Source: Liminaster sp017519885 (GTDB taxonomy: Bacteria; Bacteroidota; Bacteroidia; Bacteroidales; UBA3663). Taken from it: 64,000 nt of DNA. The notes beneath the pieces were generated by a model. It had not been told where the DNA came from. It made no database searches and worked only from the letters and a program-made list of their open reading frames with translations. Shown in pieces: positions 24,832 through 35,000 of this stretch (positions are counted from its first letter, which is position 1; each line of letters opens with the position of its first letter). Where the stretch lies: contig JAFWRO010000015.1 in the NCBI GenBank assembly GCA_017519885.1, positions 248,001-312,000 of the forward strand, in the 5' to 3' direction. Made by a program: the position numbers and the translations under genes.

Positions 24832-27800
24832 TTAGAAGTTGATCTTGACACCAATCATTGTAGTACGAGTATGTGGATAAGTGCTCCAGCGATAGTCAAC
24901 ACCAGGATCAATGCCACCGAGGTTTACTTCTGGGTCAAGACCCTTGTAGTCGGTGATAGTGAAGACATTATTCACGGTCACGTAGAGATTGAGACTCTGG
25001 AACCAGTTGTCGAAACCATTAAAGGTATAGCCAACGGTGAGGTTCTGCAGACGTATATAACTACCATCCTCGATGAAACGATCAGAGGGGACATTAGAAC
25101 GAGTATCTGTAGCAGGGCGGTCGGTGATGAATTCCTTGAGAACATTCTTGCCACCAGAGAAGAAGTCAGGTGCGGTATAGTGAGCACGCAGACCATTGTA
25201 AACATCTTGACCAAATACTCCTGTAAGGAAGAAGCTGGCGCTCCAGTTCTTGTACATGAAATTGTTGTTCCAACCGAGGTTCAGCTTAGGCTGGGCACAG
25301 CCCGTGATCTTGCGATCGTGATCAGGATCTGGTGAAGCGGTCTTCTCACCTGTACGATTGCCATTGTCATCAAGCACATAATAAACAGAAGCTCCACCAT
25401 CGTCATAACCTGCCCATTCGTAAGTCCAGAATGTGCCAAGAGGCTCGCCTTCGATGATGCGCTGGGTGTCACCATTAGCGGATACACCGGCTACCATTGG
25501 ATTGCCTTGATAGAACTTATCCGTATGGAAACGGTCGTTCGAAAGGCTCTTCACCTCATTCTTGTTGTGCGAGAGGTTTAGAGTGGTATTCCAAGTGAAA
25601 TTCTTGGTCAGCACAGGGGTAGCATTGATGCTGAACTCGACACCAACGTTGTTGATTTCACCTACGTTTGCCCAAATGTTATCAAAGGGGTAGATATATT
25701 TGGATACTGGATAGTTCCAGATCAGATCTTTGGTGTTCTTGTTGTAGAATTCCAGGCTGCCATTGATGCGGCCATTGATGAAACCATAGTCAACACCAAC
25801 GTTGAACATGCTGGTTGATTCCCATTTAAGGTCAGGGTTGGCTAACTTGGTAGCGCCAAGGATGACGTAATCATGACCATTGAATGAGTTATATCCGCTT
25901 GTGCGTCCGTAAGTTGCGACGGCAGCATATGAATCAAAGCCCATAGCATTACCCGAGATACCATAGCCTAGACGAAGCTTCAAAGTATTGAAAATATTTT
26001 GATTCTTCATCCATTCCTCCTCAGTGATGTTCCAAGCAATAGAAGCCGAAGGGAATGTGCCCCACTGTTTGCCATCACCGAAAACAGACGAGCCATCGCG
26101 ACGGATGGTAGCTTGCAGCATATAGCGGCTATTGAATGAATATGATACACGACCATAGAAAGAGATGTTGCGGATATTTTCCTTTGTGCCACTCTCTACG
26201 GCACTCATTCCATCAATTTCACCAGCGTAGGTGAGCTGGTTCCATAATAGGTTGTCATCGTGGAAGGTATGGACAGTGAGACCGAAGCCGTCATTGTTGT
26301 GATGTTCTTCCCATGAGTAACCTGCCATTACGGCTACTTTGTGGATGTCGTTGAAGGTTTTATCCCAGTTGCCGTAGGTTTCAAAGGTCATTTCATCACC
26401 AAAGTAAGTGTTTCGGTGTGCGGCACCATTCAGGGTGTTGCCGGCAATAGCCGTAACACCTTCGCCAATCTTAAGTTGGGTGGCGTGGCTGCTATAGCTA
26501 TTATAGATGGATTGATTGTTATTATACTGGAAGTTGGCGCTCCAGGTCAAACCCTCTACGATGTTGAGAGTGGCCTTTCCGATAAACTGCATACGCTTGT
26601 AAATTGTTTCGCGTGGGTCTTCGTTGATCATCGAAACAGGATTGTATGCATCGTTGCCAGCAGCGAAATGCCATTCTCCGACATGTCCATTCTCGGCATC
26701 CTTCGAGTTGAAGCGGATGGGAGCGGTCGGGTTGGCAAAGTTCATGGCATCAAGCACCGAACGGCCTTCGTTCTCCATAGGAACATTCTTGTGCTTGGCA
26801 TACATTGCATTGACGCCTACTGAAAGCTGAAGTTTCTCTTTGAGAATCTTGGTAGAAATAAGAGAACGTACGTTTAGACGATTCATCTCAGTGCCTTCTA
26901 CTACACCTTCACGATTTCTGAAGTTGATACTTGCCATATAGGTGGTCTTCTTGTTGCCGCCATTGATGCTGACGTTGTGATTGTGGCTGACACCTGTACG
27001 AAGTACCTCATTCTGCCAGTCCACATCAGCACCTTCGTCGTATGCATAGTCGAGGTTGTTCTTTATGACGTAGTCGCGAATGTCTGCAGCCGAAGCCATG
27101 TCGAGGGTCATGAGGACGTTGTCGAAGGCCACATAGCCATTGTAGGTCACGTTGGTCTTCTCATCCTTGTTGCCGCTCTTGGTGGTGACGATGATCACAC
27201 CGTTGGCAGCCTTCGAACCATAGATAGCGGTAGCGGTAGCGTCACGGAGGACATCGATGCTCTCGATGTCGTCAGGAGCAACCATTGAGATATCCACGCC
27301 GGGGATACCGTCGATGACATAATAAGGCGACATGGCAGCTCCACCACGGAGAGAAGAAGCGCCTCGCAGGGTCATGCTCGAACCGCCATTGGGGTCACCG
27401 GTAGTGGTAACAACGAGGCCGGGAACCTTACCTTGCAGCATAGAGCCAGCATCGGCAAAAACACCCGTGTTGAGGTCCTTGGCCTTCACGGTCGTGATGG
27501 ATGAGGTCAAGTCCTTGCGCTGCATAGAACCGTAACCGATGACTACTACGTCCTCGAGGAGTTCGGAATCTTCCTCAAGCGTAACGTTAAGAGTGGTACC
27601 GGATACTACAACTTCTGTGGTGCGGTAACCGATGAACGAGAAGACGAGGGTCTTGCCCCTGGCCACATTGAGTGCAAAGTTGCCGTCAATGTCGGTCAGC
27701 GTACCATTGGTAGTGCCTTTCTCAACAATGTTCACACCTGCCAATGGATCACCGAGATTATCCAACACGGTACCTTTGACCTGCTGGGTCTGGGCAAAAG

Positions 27801-27873
27801 CCAAAGAGCAGCTAAAGAGGGCAACAGCGCATGCCGTTGTCGCTCTCATAGTAATGCTTTGAACGATTGACAT
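24832..27873 (-). CDS. SusC/RagA-type TonB-dependent glycan importer
   Basis: The 1013-residue outer-membrane protein has a signal peptide (ending SLAFAQ), a carboxypeptidase-regulatory-like domain (about 28-105), the SusC TonB-box and plug entry (EDVVVIGYGSMQRKDLTSS) and a long beta-barrel ending VKINF. It imports oligosaccharides using TonB energy, in complex with the SusD protein encoded next. There is no N-terminal anti-sigma-interacting extension, so it is not of the transducing kind. Translation could also start at the internal Met9. First gene of the PUL. Confidence 0.96.
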   Translation of the reverse strand: MSIVQSITMRATTACAVALFSCSLAFAQTQQVKGTVLDNLGDPLAGVNIVEKGTTNGTLTDIDGNFALNVARGKTLVFSFIGYRTTEVVVSGTTLNVTLEEDSELLEDVVVIGYGSMQRKDLTSSITTVKAKDLNTGVFADAGSMLQGKVPGLVVTTTGDPNGGSSMTLRGASSLRGGAAMSPYYVIDGIPGVDISMVAPDDIESIDVLRDATATAIYGSKAANGVIIVTTKSGNKDEKTNVTYNGYVAFDNVLMTLDMASAADIRDYVIKNNLDYAYDEGADVDWQNEVLRTGVSHNHNVSINGGNKKTTYMASINFRNREGVVEGTEMNRLNVRSLISTKILKEKLQLSVGVNAMYAKHKNVPMENEGRSVLDAMNFANPTAPIRFNSKDAENGHVGEWHFAAGNDAYNPVSMINEDPRETIYKRMQFIGKATLNIVEGLTWSANFQYNNNQSIYNSYSSHATQLKIGEGVTAIAGNTLNGAAHRNTYFGDEMTFETYGNWDKTFNDIHKVAVMAGYSWEEHHNNDGFGLTVHTFHDDNLLWNQLTYAGEIDGMSAVESGTKENIRNISFYGRVSYSFNSRYMLQATIRRDGSSVFGDGKQWGTFPSASIAWNITEEEWMKNQNIFNTLKLRLGYGISGNAMGFDSYAAVATYGRTSGYNSFNGHDYVILGATKLANPDLKWESTSMFNVGVDYGFINGRINGSLEFYNKNTKDLIWNYPVSKYIYPFDNIWANVGEINNVGVEFSINATPVLTKNFTWNTTLNLSHNKNEVKSLSNDRFHTDKFYQGNPMVAGVSANGDTQRIIEGEPLGTFWTYEWAGYDDGGASVYYVLDDNGNRTGEKTASPDPDHDRKITGCAQPKLNLGWNNNFMYKNWSASFFLTGVFGQDVYNGLRAHYTAPDFFSGGKNVLKEFITDRPATDTRSNVPSDRFIEDGSYIRLQNLTVGYTFNGFDNWFQSLNLYVTVNNVFTITDYKGLDPEVNLGGIDPGVDYRWSTYPHTRTTMIGVKINF

Positions 27874-27968
27874 AAAAATTAGTTTGAGTTAATAATAATT
27901 AGTATTTGTTTTAATAATGTTGACACTTTTGCTTATTGTAATTGTGCAAAATTATTTAAAAGCGCGTG

Positions 27969-27999
27969 CAAAGTTAATTAGTTTTTTTAACACTGCCAA
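27969..27999 (-). promoter_or_regulatory. Promoter of susCD
   Basis: Minus strand TAACTTTG (27969-27976) with TTG 20 bp upstream (27997-27999). The mRNA leader would be about 90 bases. A second weaker TAATTTTG lies at about 27947-27954. The remaining 27874-28128 holds the terminator below and no gene. Confidence 0.6.
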
Positions 28000-28000
28000 G

Positions 28001-28047
28001 AAAAACGCCTCCAAACATGTTGAAGAACATATTTTTGAGGCGTTTTT
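28001..28047. terminator. Bidirectional hairpin between susC promoter and lactonase gene
   Basis: AAAAACGCCTC (28001-28011) and GAGGCGTTTTT (28037-28047) are exact complements across a partly self-pairing loop. On the minus strand it ends in a T run and should stop the ribokinase-lactonase transcript just before the susC promoter. Confidence 0.7.
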
Positions 28048-28128
28048 AACAATTCAATTCTTAAAATTGGATATTTTTGAATAAGGAATTAGGTGTTTGT
28101 CGTGTTCTATTTAATAGAATTGCACACA

Positions 28129-29280
28129 TTAATAGAATTGCACGCACGTGGGTCGGGACATCTCGATGGCACGTCCGGTATCGGAGAGCAAGCCTGTCTG
28201 CTTGTCACGACGGAAGATCTGCACCTTGTTCGAATCACGGCAGGCACAAAGAAGGAGTTCTCCATTGGGCGTGATACCGAAGTTACGCGGATGGATGCCT
28301 GTGGGTTGGAATCCTACCTTGGTCAACGTTCCATCTTCGTGATTCACCTTCCAGATTGTGATACCATCCCCCTGGAGGCGATGCGAGGCATAGACGAACT
28401 CGCCATCGGGAGAGACATGAACATCGGCACTACCTCCTGCATTGAGCGTGTCGGCCTGCAAGGTCTGGATAACGCTGAGTTTTTCTTCTTCATACTTCAG
28501 CACAAAGAGTTGGCCGGAGAGTTCGCTCAGGAGGTAAGCGTTCTTGCCGTTGGGCGACCAAGCCAGATGACGTGGACCTGCTCCCGGATCGACCTGCACG
28601 TTATAGGTTTCTGCAACTGGTTCAACAGGAAGTTCCCCATTGCTGAGGATGGGTAGCGAATCGGTGGCAGCCTTTTCGCGGATTTTGAACACGTGAATTT
28701 GGTCCATGCCGAGATCATTGGCCATCAGATACTTGCCATCGGGGGTGAAGTTGACGGCATGGATGTAGGGATGATCCTGGCGCTCGGGGTTGACGCTGTG
28801 GCCTGAGAACTTCAAGACGAAGTCTTTTCCCAAAGAGCCGTCGTCGCGTATGGGGAATTCCGTGACACATCCGCTGCCGTAACTGGAGGTGAAGAGCGTA
28901 TGCTCATCGGGACTGAGGATGATGTTGCAGGCAGCACCCGCATGATTGCTTTGGCTGCTGAGGCGGACGATTTCGGCTTTCTCTTCATCGAAGACGAAGG
29001 CATTGGCCGAACTGCTTTCAGGGTCATCTTCTTCGCCAACGGCATAGAAGTGGCGACCATCGCGAGCTACCCAGACAAACGATGGGTTGGCAAGCCCCGT
29101 GTAACCGGTCAGATAGGTGTAGTCGCCAGTTTGCTGATTGAAACGGTAGACTCGGATACCCTCCTCGCTCGTGTTGCAGTAACTGCCCAGCCAAAGCAGG
29201 ACGGTGTCTTCTTTTGCTTGATTGCAAGCTGTGAGGCACAGGAGCATAAGGCCGAGTGCCCAAAGATAAATGCGATTCAT
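28129..29280 (-). CDS. Lactonase-family beta-propeller lipoprotein
   Basis: The 383-residue product has a lipobox (CLTAC, Cys19) and seven-bladed propeller repeats of the 6-phosphogluconolactonase/lactonase family: GLANPSFVWVARDGRHFYAVGE, HPYIHAVNFTPDGKYLMANDLG, GPRHLAWSPNGKNAYLLSEL and VHVSPDGEFVYASHR. Family members hydrolyse sugar lactones, though many exported ones are untested. It is 27 bp downstream of the ribokinase gene and shares its promoter. Confidence 0.85.
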   Translation of the reverse strand: MNRIYLWALGLMLLCLTACNQAKEDTVLLWLGSYCNTSEEGIRVYRFNQQTGDYTYLTGYTGLANPSFVWVARDGRHFYAVGEEDDPESSSANAFVFDEEKAEIVRLSSQSNHAGAACNIILSPDEHTLFTSSYGSGCVTEFPIRDDGSLGKDFVLKFSGHSVNPERQDHPYIHAVNFTPDGKYLMANDLGMDQIHVFKIREKAATDSLPILSNGELPVEPVAETYNVQVDPGAGPRHLAWSPNGKNAYLLSELSGQLFVLKYEEEKLSVIQTLQADTLNAGGSADVHVSPDGEFVYASHRLQGDGITIWKVNHEDGTLTKVGFQPTGIHPRNFGITPNGELLLCACRDSNKVQIFRRDKQTGLLSDTGRAIEMSRPTCVQFY

Positions 29281-29307
29281 ATATGATAGTGGTTTTGGTT
29301 CAGCTTA

Positions 29308-30210
29308 CTATAAATCATTAAGATGAGGCATGGCACATTGAGCGCCTTCATGTTGTACTGTATAGGCGGCTGCTTTGTTGGCAAAGGCGATTGCTTCCTT
29401 CATTTCTCGCCCTTGACAAATTGCCACGGAAAGGGCTCCACAGAAGGTGTCGCCTGCCGCTGTCGTGTCGATTGCTTGGACCTTGCAGGCGGGAAATAGT
29501 TTCACTTTGCCATCTTCGTAGGCTAAGACACCTTTCTCCCCGAGTGTGATCATTGCATCCTTTGCACCCAGTTCCTTCAAGGCTTTCATTGCCCGTTCCG
29601 CTGATTGCAGGTCCGAGATTTCGACACCCGTAATGCTTGTTGCCTCGGTCTCGTTGGGGATGATGAGGTCGATATGCCTGAGCATGTCGGAAGGCAAAGG
29701 CGCCTTGGGAGCAGGAGCGGGATTAAGTATCACATATTTGCCTTTCTCATGAGCCATTTGTGCTGCTGTACAAAGGGGTTCGATGGGCGTTTCGAGCTGC
29801 ATAAGCAGTACATCGGCTTGAGAAATGGCAGGCTCGGCGTTTCGGATATCTTCGGATGCGAGCAGACCGTTGGCACCACTTGCTACGACAATGGTGTTTT
29901 CGCCATTGGCATCGACAGTGATAACAGCAATGCCGGTAGCAGCCTGGTCGGTCGCCGTGACGTATTGCGTGTCTATTCCATCCTTTTGGAACTTCTCAAT
30001 CATCTCACGTCCATAGTTGTCGTTCCCCACTTTGCAAATGAAGGTGACATCGCCACCAAGCAAGGATGCGGCAACGGCCTGGTTGGCACCTTTGCCTCCG
30101 AAGTTGGTCATAAACTTCTTGCCCATTACCGTTTGACTAGGTAGAGGGAAATGCTCGGTACTTACTACCAGATCCATATTGGAACTGCCAATCACTACAA
30201 GTTTCTTCAT
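29308..30210 (-). CDS. rbsK: Ribokinase
   Basis: Start at 30210 fits the usual MKKLVVIGSSNMD beginning; the frame runs 13 codons further with no support. The 300-residue PfkB-family kinase has NFGGKGANQAVAA (sugar-binding and first PfkB signature), a lid region, and DTTAAGDTFCGAL, with the catalytic Asp in the anion-hole motif. It phosphorylates ribose, or a related sugar, with ATP in the cytoplasm. Cotranscribed with the lactonase gene. Confidence 0.93.
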   Translation of the reverse strand: MKKLVVIGSSNMDLVVSTEHFPLPSQTVMGKKFMTNFGGKGANQAVAASLLGGDVTFICKVGNDNYGREMIEKFQKDGIDTQYVTATDQAATGIAVITVDANGENTIVVASGANGLLASEDIRNAEPAISQADVLLMQLETPIEPLCTAAQMAHEKGKYVILNPAPAPKAPLPSDMLRHIDLIIPNETEATSITGVEISDLQSAERAMKALKELGAKDAMITLGEKGVLAYEDGKVKLFPACKVQAIDTTAAGDTFCGALSVAICQGREMKEAIAFANKAAAYTVQHEGAQCAMPHLNDL

Positions 30211-30246
30211 CGTGGCATTGTGTCGTTTTTGTTCGTTCTTGATTTG

Positions 30247-30254
30247 CAAAGGTA
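30247..30254 (-). promoter_or_regulatory. -7 element of the ribokinase-lactonase unit
   Basis: Minus strand TACCTTTG, 37-44 bp upstream of the ribokinase start. No clear -33 element. Confidence 0.5.
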
Positions 30255-30304
30255 TGTTTTTTTCTTCAAAATAACTAATTATTTAAAAGAAATAATAACA
30301 TTTA

Positions 30305-30336
30305 TTTGGAGATTTGCAAAATAATAGACATATTTG
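30305..30336 (+). promoter_or_regulatory. Promoter of the metallophosphoesterase gene
   Basis: TTTG (30305-30308), 20 bp, CATATTTG (30329-30336, one mismatch to TAnnTTTG), 30 bp before the ATG. Confidence 0.55.
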
Positions 30337-30366
30337 CGCGATTTTAAGCAAATATAAACCATTAAG

Positions 30367-31188
30367 ATGAGACTATTCCTGCGATTTAGATTGATTTGTT
30401 CCTCCCTTTTGACGGGCTGTCTTTTCAGTGCGTGTCAAAGCATTTTCGACGTGCATCCCTACGATATGAACTTGCATGGAGAACACGATATCAATGCAGC
30501 ACAGATTGTACGCATTCGTCAACTTTACAATACCCGTGATACGCTGCGTATTGCCTTTATCAGCGATACGCATCAATGGTACACCCAGACCAAAGCTGAG
30601 ATAGCCGATATCAACCGACGTAAGGATATCGATTTCGTAATTCATTGCGGCGATATGACCGATACGGGAACAACCAATGAGTTCAGGATGTTCCGCAACA
30701 TACTTAGAGACCTCGATGCGCCCCATGTCGTACTGTTGGGCAATCATGATTTTCTGGGTACAGGTGACCAGACCTACGAATGGATGTTCGGCCCCAGGAA
30801 CTTCAGTTTCATCGTCGGTCGTATCAAGTTCCTTTGCATCGACACCAATGCGATGGAATACGACCGCGTGGCTCCCGTGCCTGATTTCGACTATATGGAG
30901 CGCGAGATAACGGCTGACTCTACCGATTTCGACCGCACCATCATCATCATGCATGCGGCGCCATATAGCGATGAGTTCAACAATAACGTCTCGCGTGTGT
31001 TCAATTATTATACGCTGCAATTCCCTGGATTGATGTGCTGCATTTATGGACATGACCACGTCGATATCACTCATAGGATTTATGAAGATGGACCTATGTA
31101 CCATAGCATCGACTGCGCCCAGCACCGCAACTACAAGATTTTCACCATTACACCCGACGGCTATGAAGTGGAACGCATTGACTATTAA
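30367..31188 (+). CDS. Calcineurin-type metallophosphoesterase, lipoprotein
   Basis: The 273-residue product has a lipobox (LFSAC, Cys23) and all metal-binding motifs of the family: SDTHQW (66-71), GDMTD (95-99), GNHDF (125-129), a later HAAP histidine and GHDHVD near the C terminus. These hold a two-metal centre that cleaves phosphomonoesters or diesters. Localised outside the cytoplasm. The next gene overlaps its end by 26 bp, so they are translated together. Confidence 0.9.
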   Translation: MRLFLRFRLICSSLLTGCLFSACQSIFDVHPYDMNLHGEHDINAAQIVRIRQLYNTRDTLRIAFISDTHQWYTQTKAEIADINRRKDIDFVIHCGDMTDTGTTNEFRMFRNILRDLDAPHVVLLGNHDFLGTGDQTYEWMFGPRNFSFIVGRIKFLCIDTNAMEYDRVAPVPDFDYMEREITADSTDFDRTIIIMHAAPYSDEFNNNVSRVFNYYTLQFPGLMCCIYGHDHVDITHRIYEDGPMYHSIDCAQHRNYKIFTITPDGYEVERIDY

Positions 31189-31900
31189 TTTGATTCTGTT
31201 GTTCGTTTTGTCATTGCTGCCGGTTCGCTTGTCAGCACAGAATGCCATGCCTCAGGATACCTTGAGTCGCAGTGACTCTATCTATTTCATTTCCGAGGAT
31301 GAAGAGGGTGTATATCAGGCCGATGTCAGGATGAAGATCTACGATAAACGTGTGCGTCGCTATCGTAAGCATTGGGAGAGCTTGATACCTACCCAATTCG
31401 TTATACAGAATGCCGGCAATATGGGCTTCCTTTCCTTTGGCGTAGGCTGGAGTTACGGCAAACGTAATCAATGGGAGACCAACCAACTTTTCGGCTTCAT
31501 ACCCAAGTACAAAAGCGACCGAGCCAAAGTAACCTTGACGATTAAAGAGAACTATATTCCATGGAGCATCTATGTGGGCAAGGGCGTGCAGGTTGAACCG
31601 CTCCGCACCGGTCTATATCTCAATGCCGTGTTCGGCTCGGAGTTCTGGCGAGAACAGCCAAGTCGCTATCCCAACAAGTACTACGAATTTCTTTCTACCA
31701 AGTTTCGTTTGAATCTTTTTGCCGGGCAGGGCGTCACGAAGATTGTCCCGAATAAACGCCTGTATTTCGTCAAGAGTGTCACCGCTTTCTACGAACTTAG
31801 CACCTGTGACCTCTATATTCGTGCCAAGTTTCAGGACCATAGCGTGAAATTCTGGGACCTTATGGGCCTCTCGTTGGGCTTCAGGTTCCAGCTATTATAA
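31163..31900 (+). CDS. Exported DUF4421-like outer-membrane protein
   Basis: The start at 31163 begins a signal peptide (NLILLFVLSLLPVRLSAQ); a longer frame from 31046 lies inside the previous gene and is not credible. The 245-residue product is rich in amphipathic strands with aromatic ends (FLSFGVGWSYGKRNQW, VTLTIKENYIPWSIYVGKG) and ends GFRFQLL, which suggests a beta-barrel or barrel-like fold. A link to the DUF4421 family is a guess from general look. It overlaps the metallophosphoesterase gene by 26 bp. Confidence 0.7.
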   Translation: MKWNALTINLILLFVLSLLPVRLSAQNAMPQDTLSRSDSIYFISEDEEGVYQADVRMKIYDKRVRRYRKHWESLIPTQFVIQNAGNMGFLSFGVGWSYGKRNQWETNQLFGFIPKYKSDRAKVTLTIKENYIPWSIYVGKGVQVEPLRTGLYLNAVFGSEFWREQPSRYPNKYYEFLSTKFRLNLFAGQGVTKIVPNKRLYFVKSVTAFYELSTCDLYIRAKFQDHSVKFWDLMGLSLGFRFQLL

Positions 31901-31940
31901 GGGATTCTTAGGGATTGAAGGTATTTTGAGGGATAGCAAG
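31899..31940. repeat. AGGGAT decamer array at a stop codon
   Basis: Decamers AAGGGATTCT, TAGGGATTGA, AGGTATTTTG, AGGGATAGCA begin in the TAA stop (31898-31900) of the preceding gene. Same AGGGAT motif as 17321-17370. A complementary ATCCCTTTA lies at 31958. Confidence 0.6.
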
Positions 31941-32028
31941 GCACGAATGTTTCACCCATCCCTTTAATGTAAGCCAAGGTATTCATATAAACAATTTTGA
32001 ATCTTTAAACTATATAACCATACAATCA

Positions 32029-35000
32029 ATGAAGAGCACATATTTTATTTTTGCAATGCTATCGGGAATAGCTACTGCAGTCTTTGCGCAAGGACAGCCT
32101 GAGAAACCCGTTTTCAAATACCCCCTCACGATTCCTCAGAGTCTCGATGAGGTTCCTGCTGTGCCTGGTGTGCCACAGGAAGCTGCCAAGGCATGGCAGC
32201 GGCCCGACATCAATCAGGTGAACCGTATGCCTATGCATACACATCACTTTGCCTACGAAAGTAGAGAGGTCGCCTATTGTGGCAGGCCTGAAGCTTCGGA
32301 GCGTTATCAGACGCTTAATGGAACTTGGGACTTCTTTTGGCAGCCCGATGCCGACCAAATGCTCGACGGCTTCTACAAGCCTGAGTACAAAACTGCGGAT
32401 TGGAAGACCATCCCCGTGCCCGGATGCTGGGAACTCAATGGCTTTGGTGACCCCATCTATGTGGGTGGCGGTTTCATTTGGGACCATCGTGCCGAGAGCA
32501 ATCCGCCTTTTGTGCCCATCAAGGAGAACCATGTCGGCTATTATCGACGAAATGTCACCATTCCTTCAACATGGCGTGGACAACAGGTTATTGCCCACTT
32601 TGGCGCCGCTGGCAGCTGCATGTACCTTTGGGTGAATGGCAAGTTTGTGGGTTATAGCGAGGATAACAAACTGGAAGCCGAATTCGACCTTACTAAATAT
32701 ATAAAGGTAGGGCAGGAGAACCTCATTGCCGTGCAAGTGTTGCGCATGTGCGACGGACATTACCTCGAGGACCAGGACTATTTCCGCTATTGCGGTCTCT
32801 ACCGTGATTGTTATCTTTATGCACGTGGTGGGAAGAATCGTTTCGACGACATCCGCGTTGTTGGCGACCTAACAAACGATTACAAGGATGGTGTGCTCAC
32901 TATCAACGCTGCTGTTAAGGGTGGGGGGCAGGTCGATTTGGTTCTCGCTGATGCCGATGGAAACGAAGTGGCTTCGACCACATTGTCTGCTTCTTCCTTG
33001 ACGAAGGGCGTGAAACTCGACGTGAAGGAGGTGAGTGCATGGAGCGCAGAAGTACCCTATCTTTATCAACTCACCGCTACTTTGCGCAAGGGCACGAAGG
33101 TCATCGACGTCATTCCGCTTAAAGTGGGCTTCCGAAGCATTGAAATCAGCAACAAGGTAGCTGGCGTTCCACAACTGCTCGTCAATGGTCAGCCTATCCT
33201 TATCAAGGGTGCCGACCGACATGAACTAGACCCTGATGGAGGTTATGTGGTCAGTCGCGAACGCATGCTCCAGGATGTGCTCGAGATGAAGAAGATGAAC
33301 ATCAACGCCGTGCGTACCTGCCACTATCCCGACGACAACTATTGGTATGACCTTTGCGACAAGTACGGACTTTATGTTTGCGCCGAGGCCAACCTTGAAA
33401 GTCATGGCATGGGCTATGGAGAGAAGACATTGGCTATTCGTGATGACTTCCGCTTGGGTCACCTTGAACGTAATCAGCGTAACGTACAGCGAAACTTCAA
33501 CCATCCATCCATCATCATCTGGAGTCTCGGCAATGAAGCTGGCTACGGCCCCAACTTCGAGGCTTGCTACGATTGGGTCAAGGCCGAGGATGCTTCGCGT
33601 CCTGTGCAGTACGAACGTGCTGAGAAACTTGGCAAGACAGACATTTTTTGCCCGATGTATTATGGCTATCGTCAGTGCGAGGAATATTGTACCAACGAGT
33701 CGGGAGAGAATTGGCGCACCCACGAGGTAGAACCTTTCGACAAGCCCCTCATCCAGTGCGAATATGCCCACGCCATGGGTAACTCCGAGGGCGGTTTCCG
33801 CGAATACTGGGAATTGGTGCGCAAATATCCCAAGTTCCAGGGTGGTTTCATCTGGGACTTCGTCGATCAATCCTGCCGCTGGACCAATGACAAAGGTCGT
33901 CAGATCTGGGCATACGGAGGTGACTGGAACGAATACGATGCAACAAGCGGTAATTTCTGCGACAATGGTCTCATCGCTCCCGACCGCACCTGGAATCCCC
34001 ATGCCTACGAGGTACAGTACTACTATCAGAACATTTGGACTTCGTTTGCTGATAGCAGCATGTCTTCCGAATTCAATCTTGTTATCCACAACGAGAACTT
34101 CTTCCGCGACCTGAGTGATGTTCTGCTTTCCTGGTGCGTGGTTCGCAATGGCGTAGCTATTGAAACCGGTGTCGTGGATAACCTCATGGCAGCCCCACAA
34201 CGTGATGCATTTGTGAACCTCGATGTCTCCTCGTTGGTTGATTTCAGTGGAGAGTATTTCCTTAATCTTTCCTATGTGCTACGTTGTAGCGATGGACTCC
34301 TTCCGGCAGGCACTGTGATTGCCCGCCAGCAGCTTGCGGTGACCGATCCTTCCCCGTCATTACTCGTCGTTCCATACTCCATGCCTCGACCTGTTATCGT
34401 GTGTGCTGATGAAAACAGCCTTCCGAAGCCTGCTCCAACAGTTTCCATCTCTTTTGATCCAACCACAGGCTTCCTCTGCCAGTATGAGGTGGATGGCGTC
34501 CGCTACCTCGCCGAAGGTGGCCAGCTCACTCCCAACTTCTGGCGTGCACCCACTGATAACGATTTCGGTGCAGGCTTGCAGCGACGTCTCAGCGTTTGGC
34601 GTGAACCCGAGATGAAGTTGACGTCGCTTGACGACGAAATGAATGCTCAAGGGAAGCGTGTTGTCACAGCCCATTACGATATGCCCACAGTCAAGGCTGA
34701 ATTGGTATTGACTTACACGATTGATGACTACGGACAAATCGATGTTCAACAGCAGTTCGTCACTCATGGAAAGGCTTATCCTACCCATTTCCCACGTGGT
34801 CGCCGTCCACAAGAACCCACTGCTGACGAGATTTTGCCAATGTTCCGTTTCGGAATGCAGTACCCCATGCCTCAGCAGTTCGAACAACTGACTTATTACG
34901 GACGAGGCCCTATCGAGAACTACTGCGACCGCAAGGATTCGCAGTTTGTGGGTATTTACGAAAGTACTGTTACCGATGAGTTCTATCCTTATATCCGTCC

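Noticed and set aside
31046..31162. 39-codon N-terminal extension of the DUF4421-like gene
   Set aside because: Lies in the metallophosphoesterase coding region and precedes a proper signal peptide starting at 31163.
33226..34200. 324-codon minus-strand frame inside the GH2 gene
   Set aside because: Antisense to the catalytic domain coding region, no domain or start signals.
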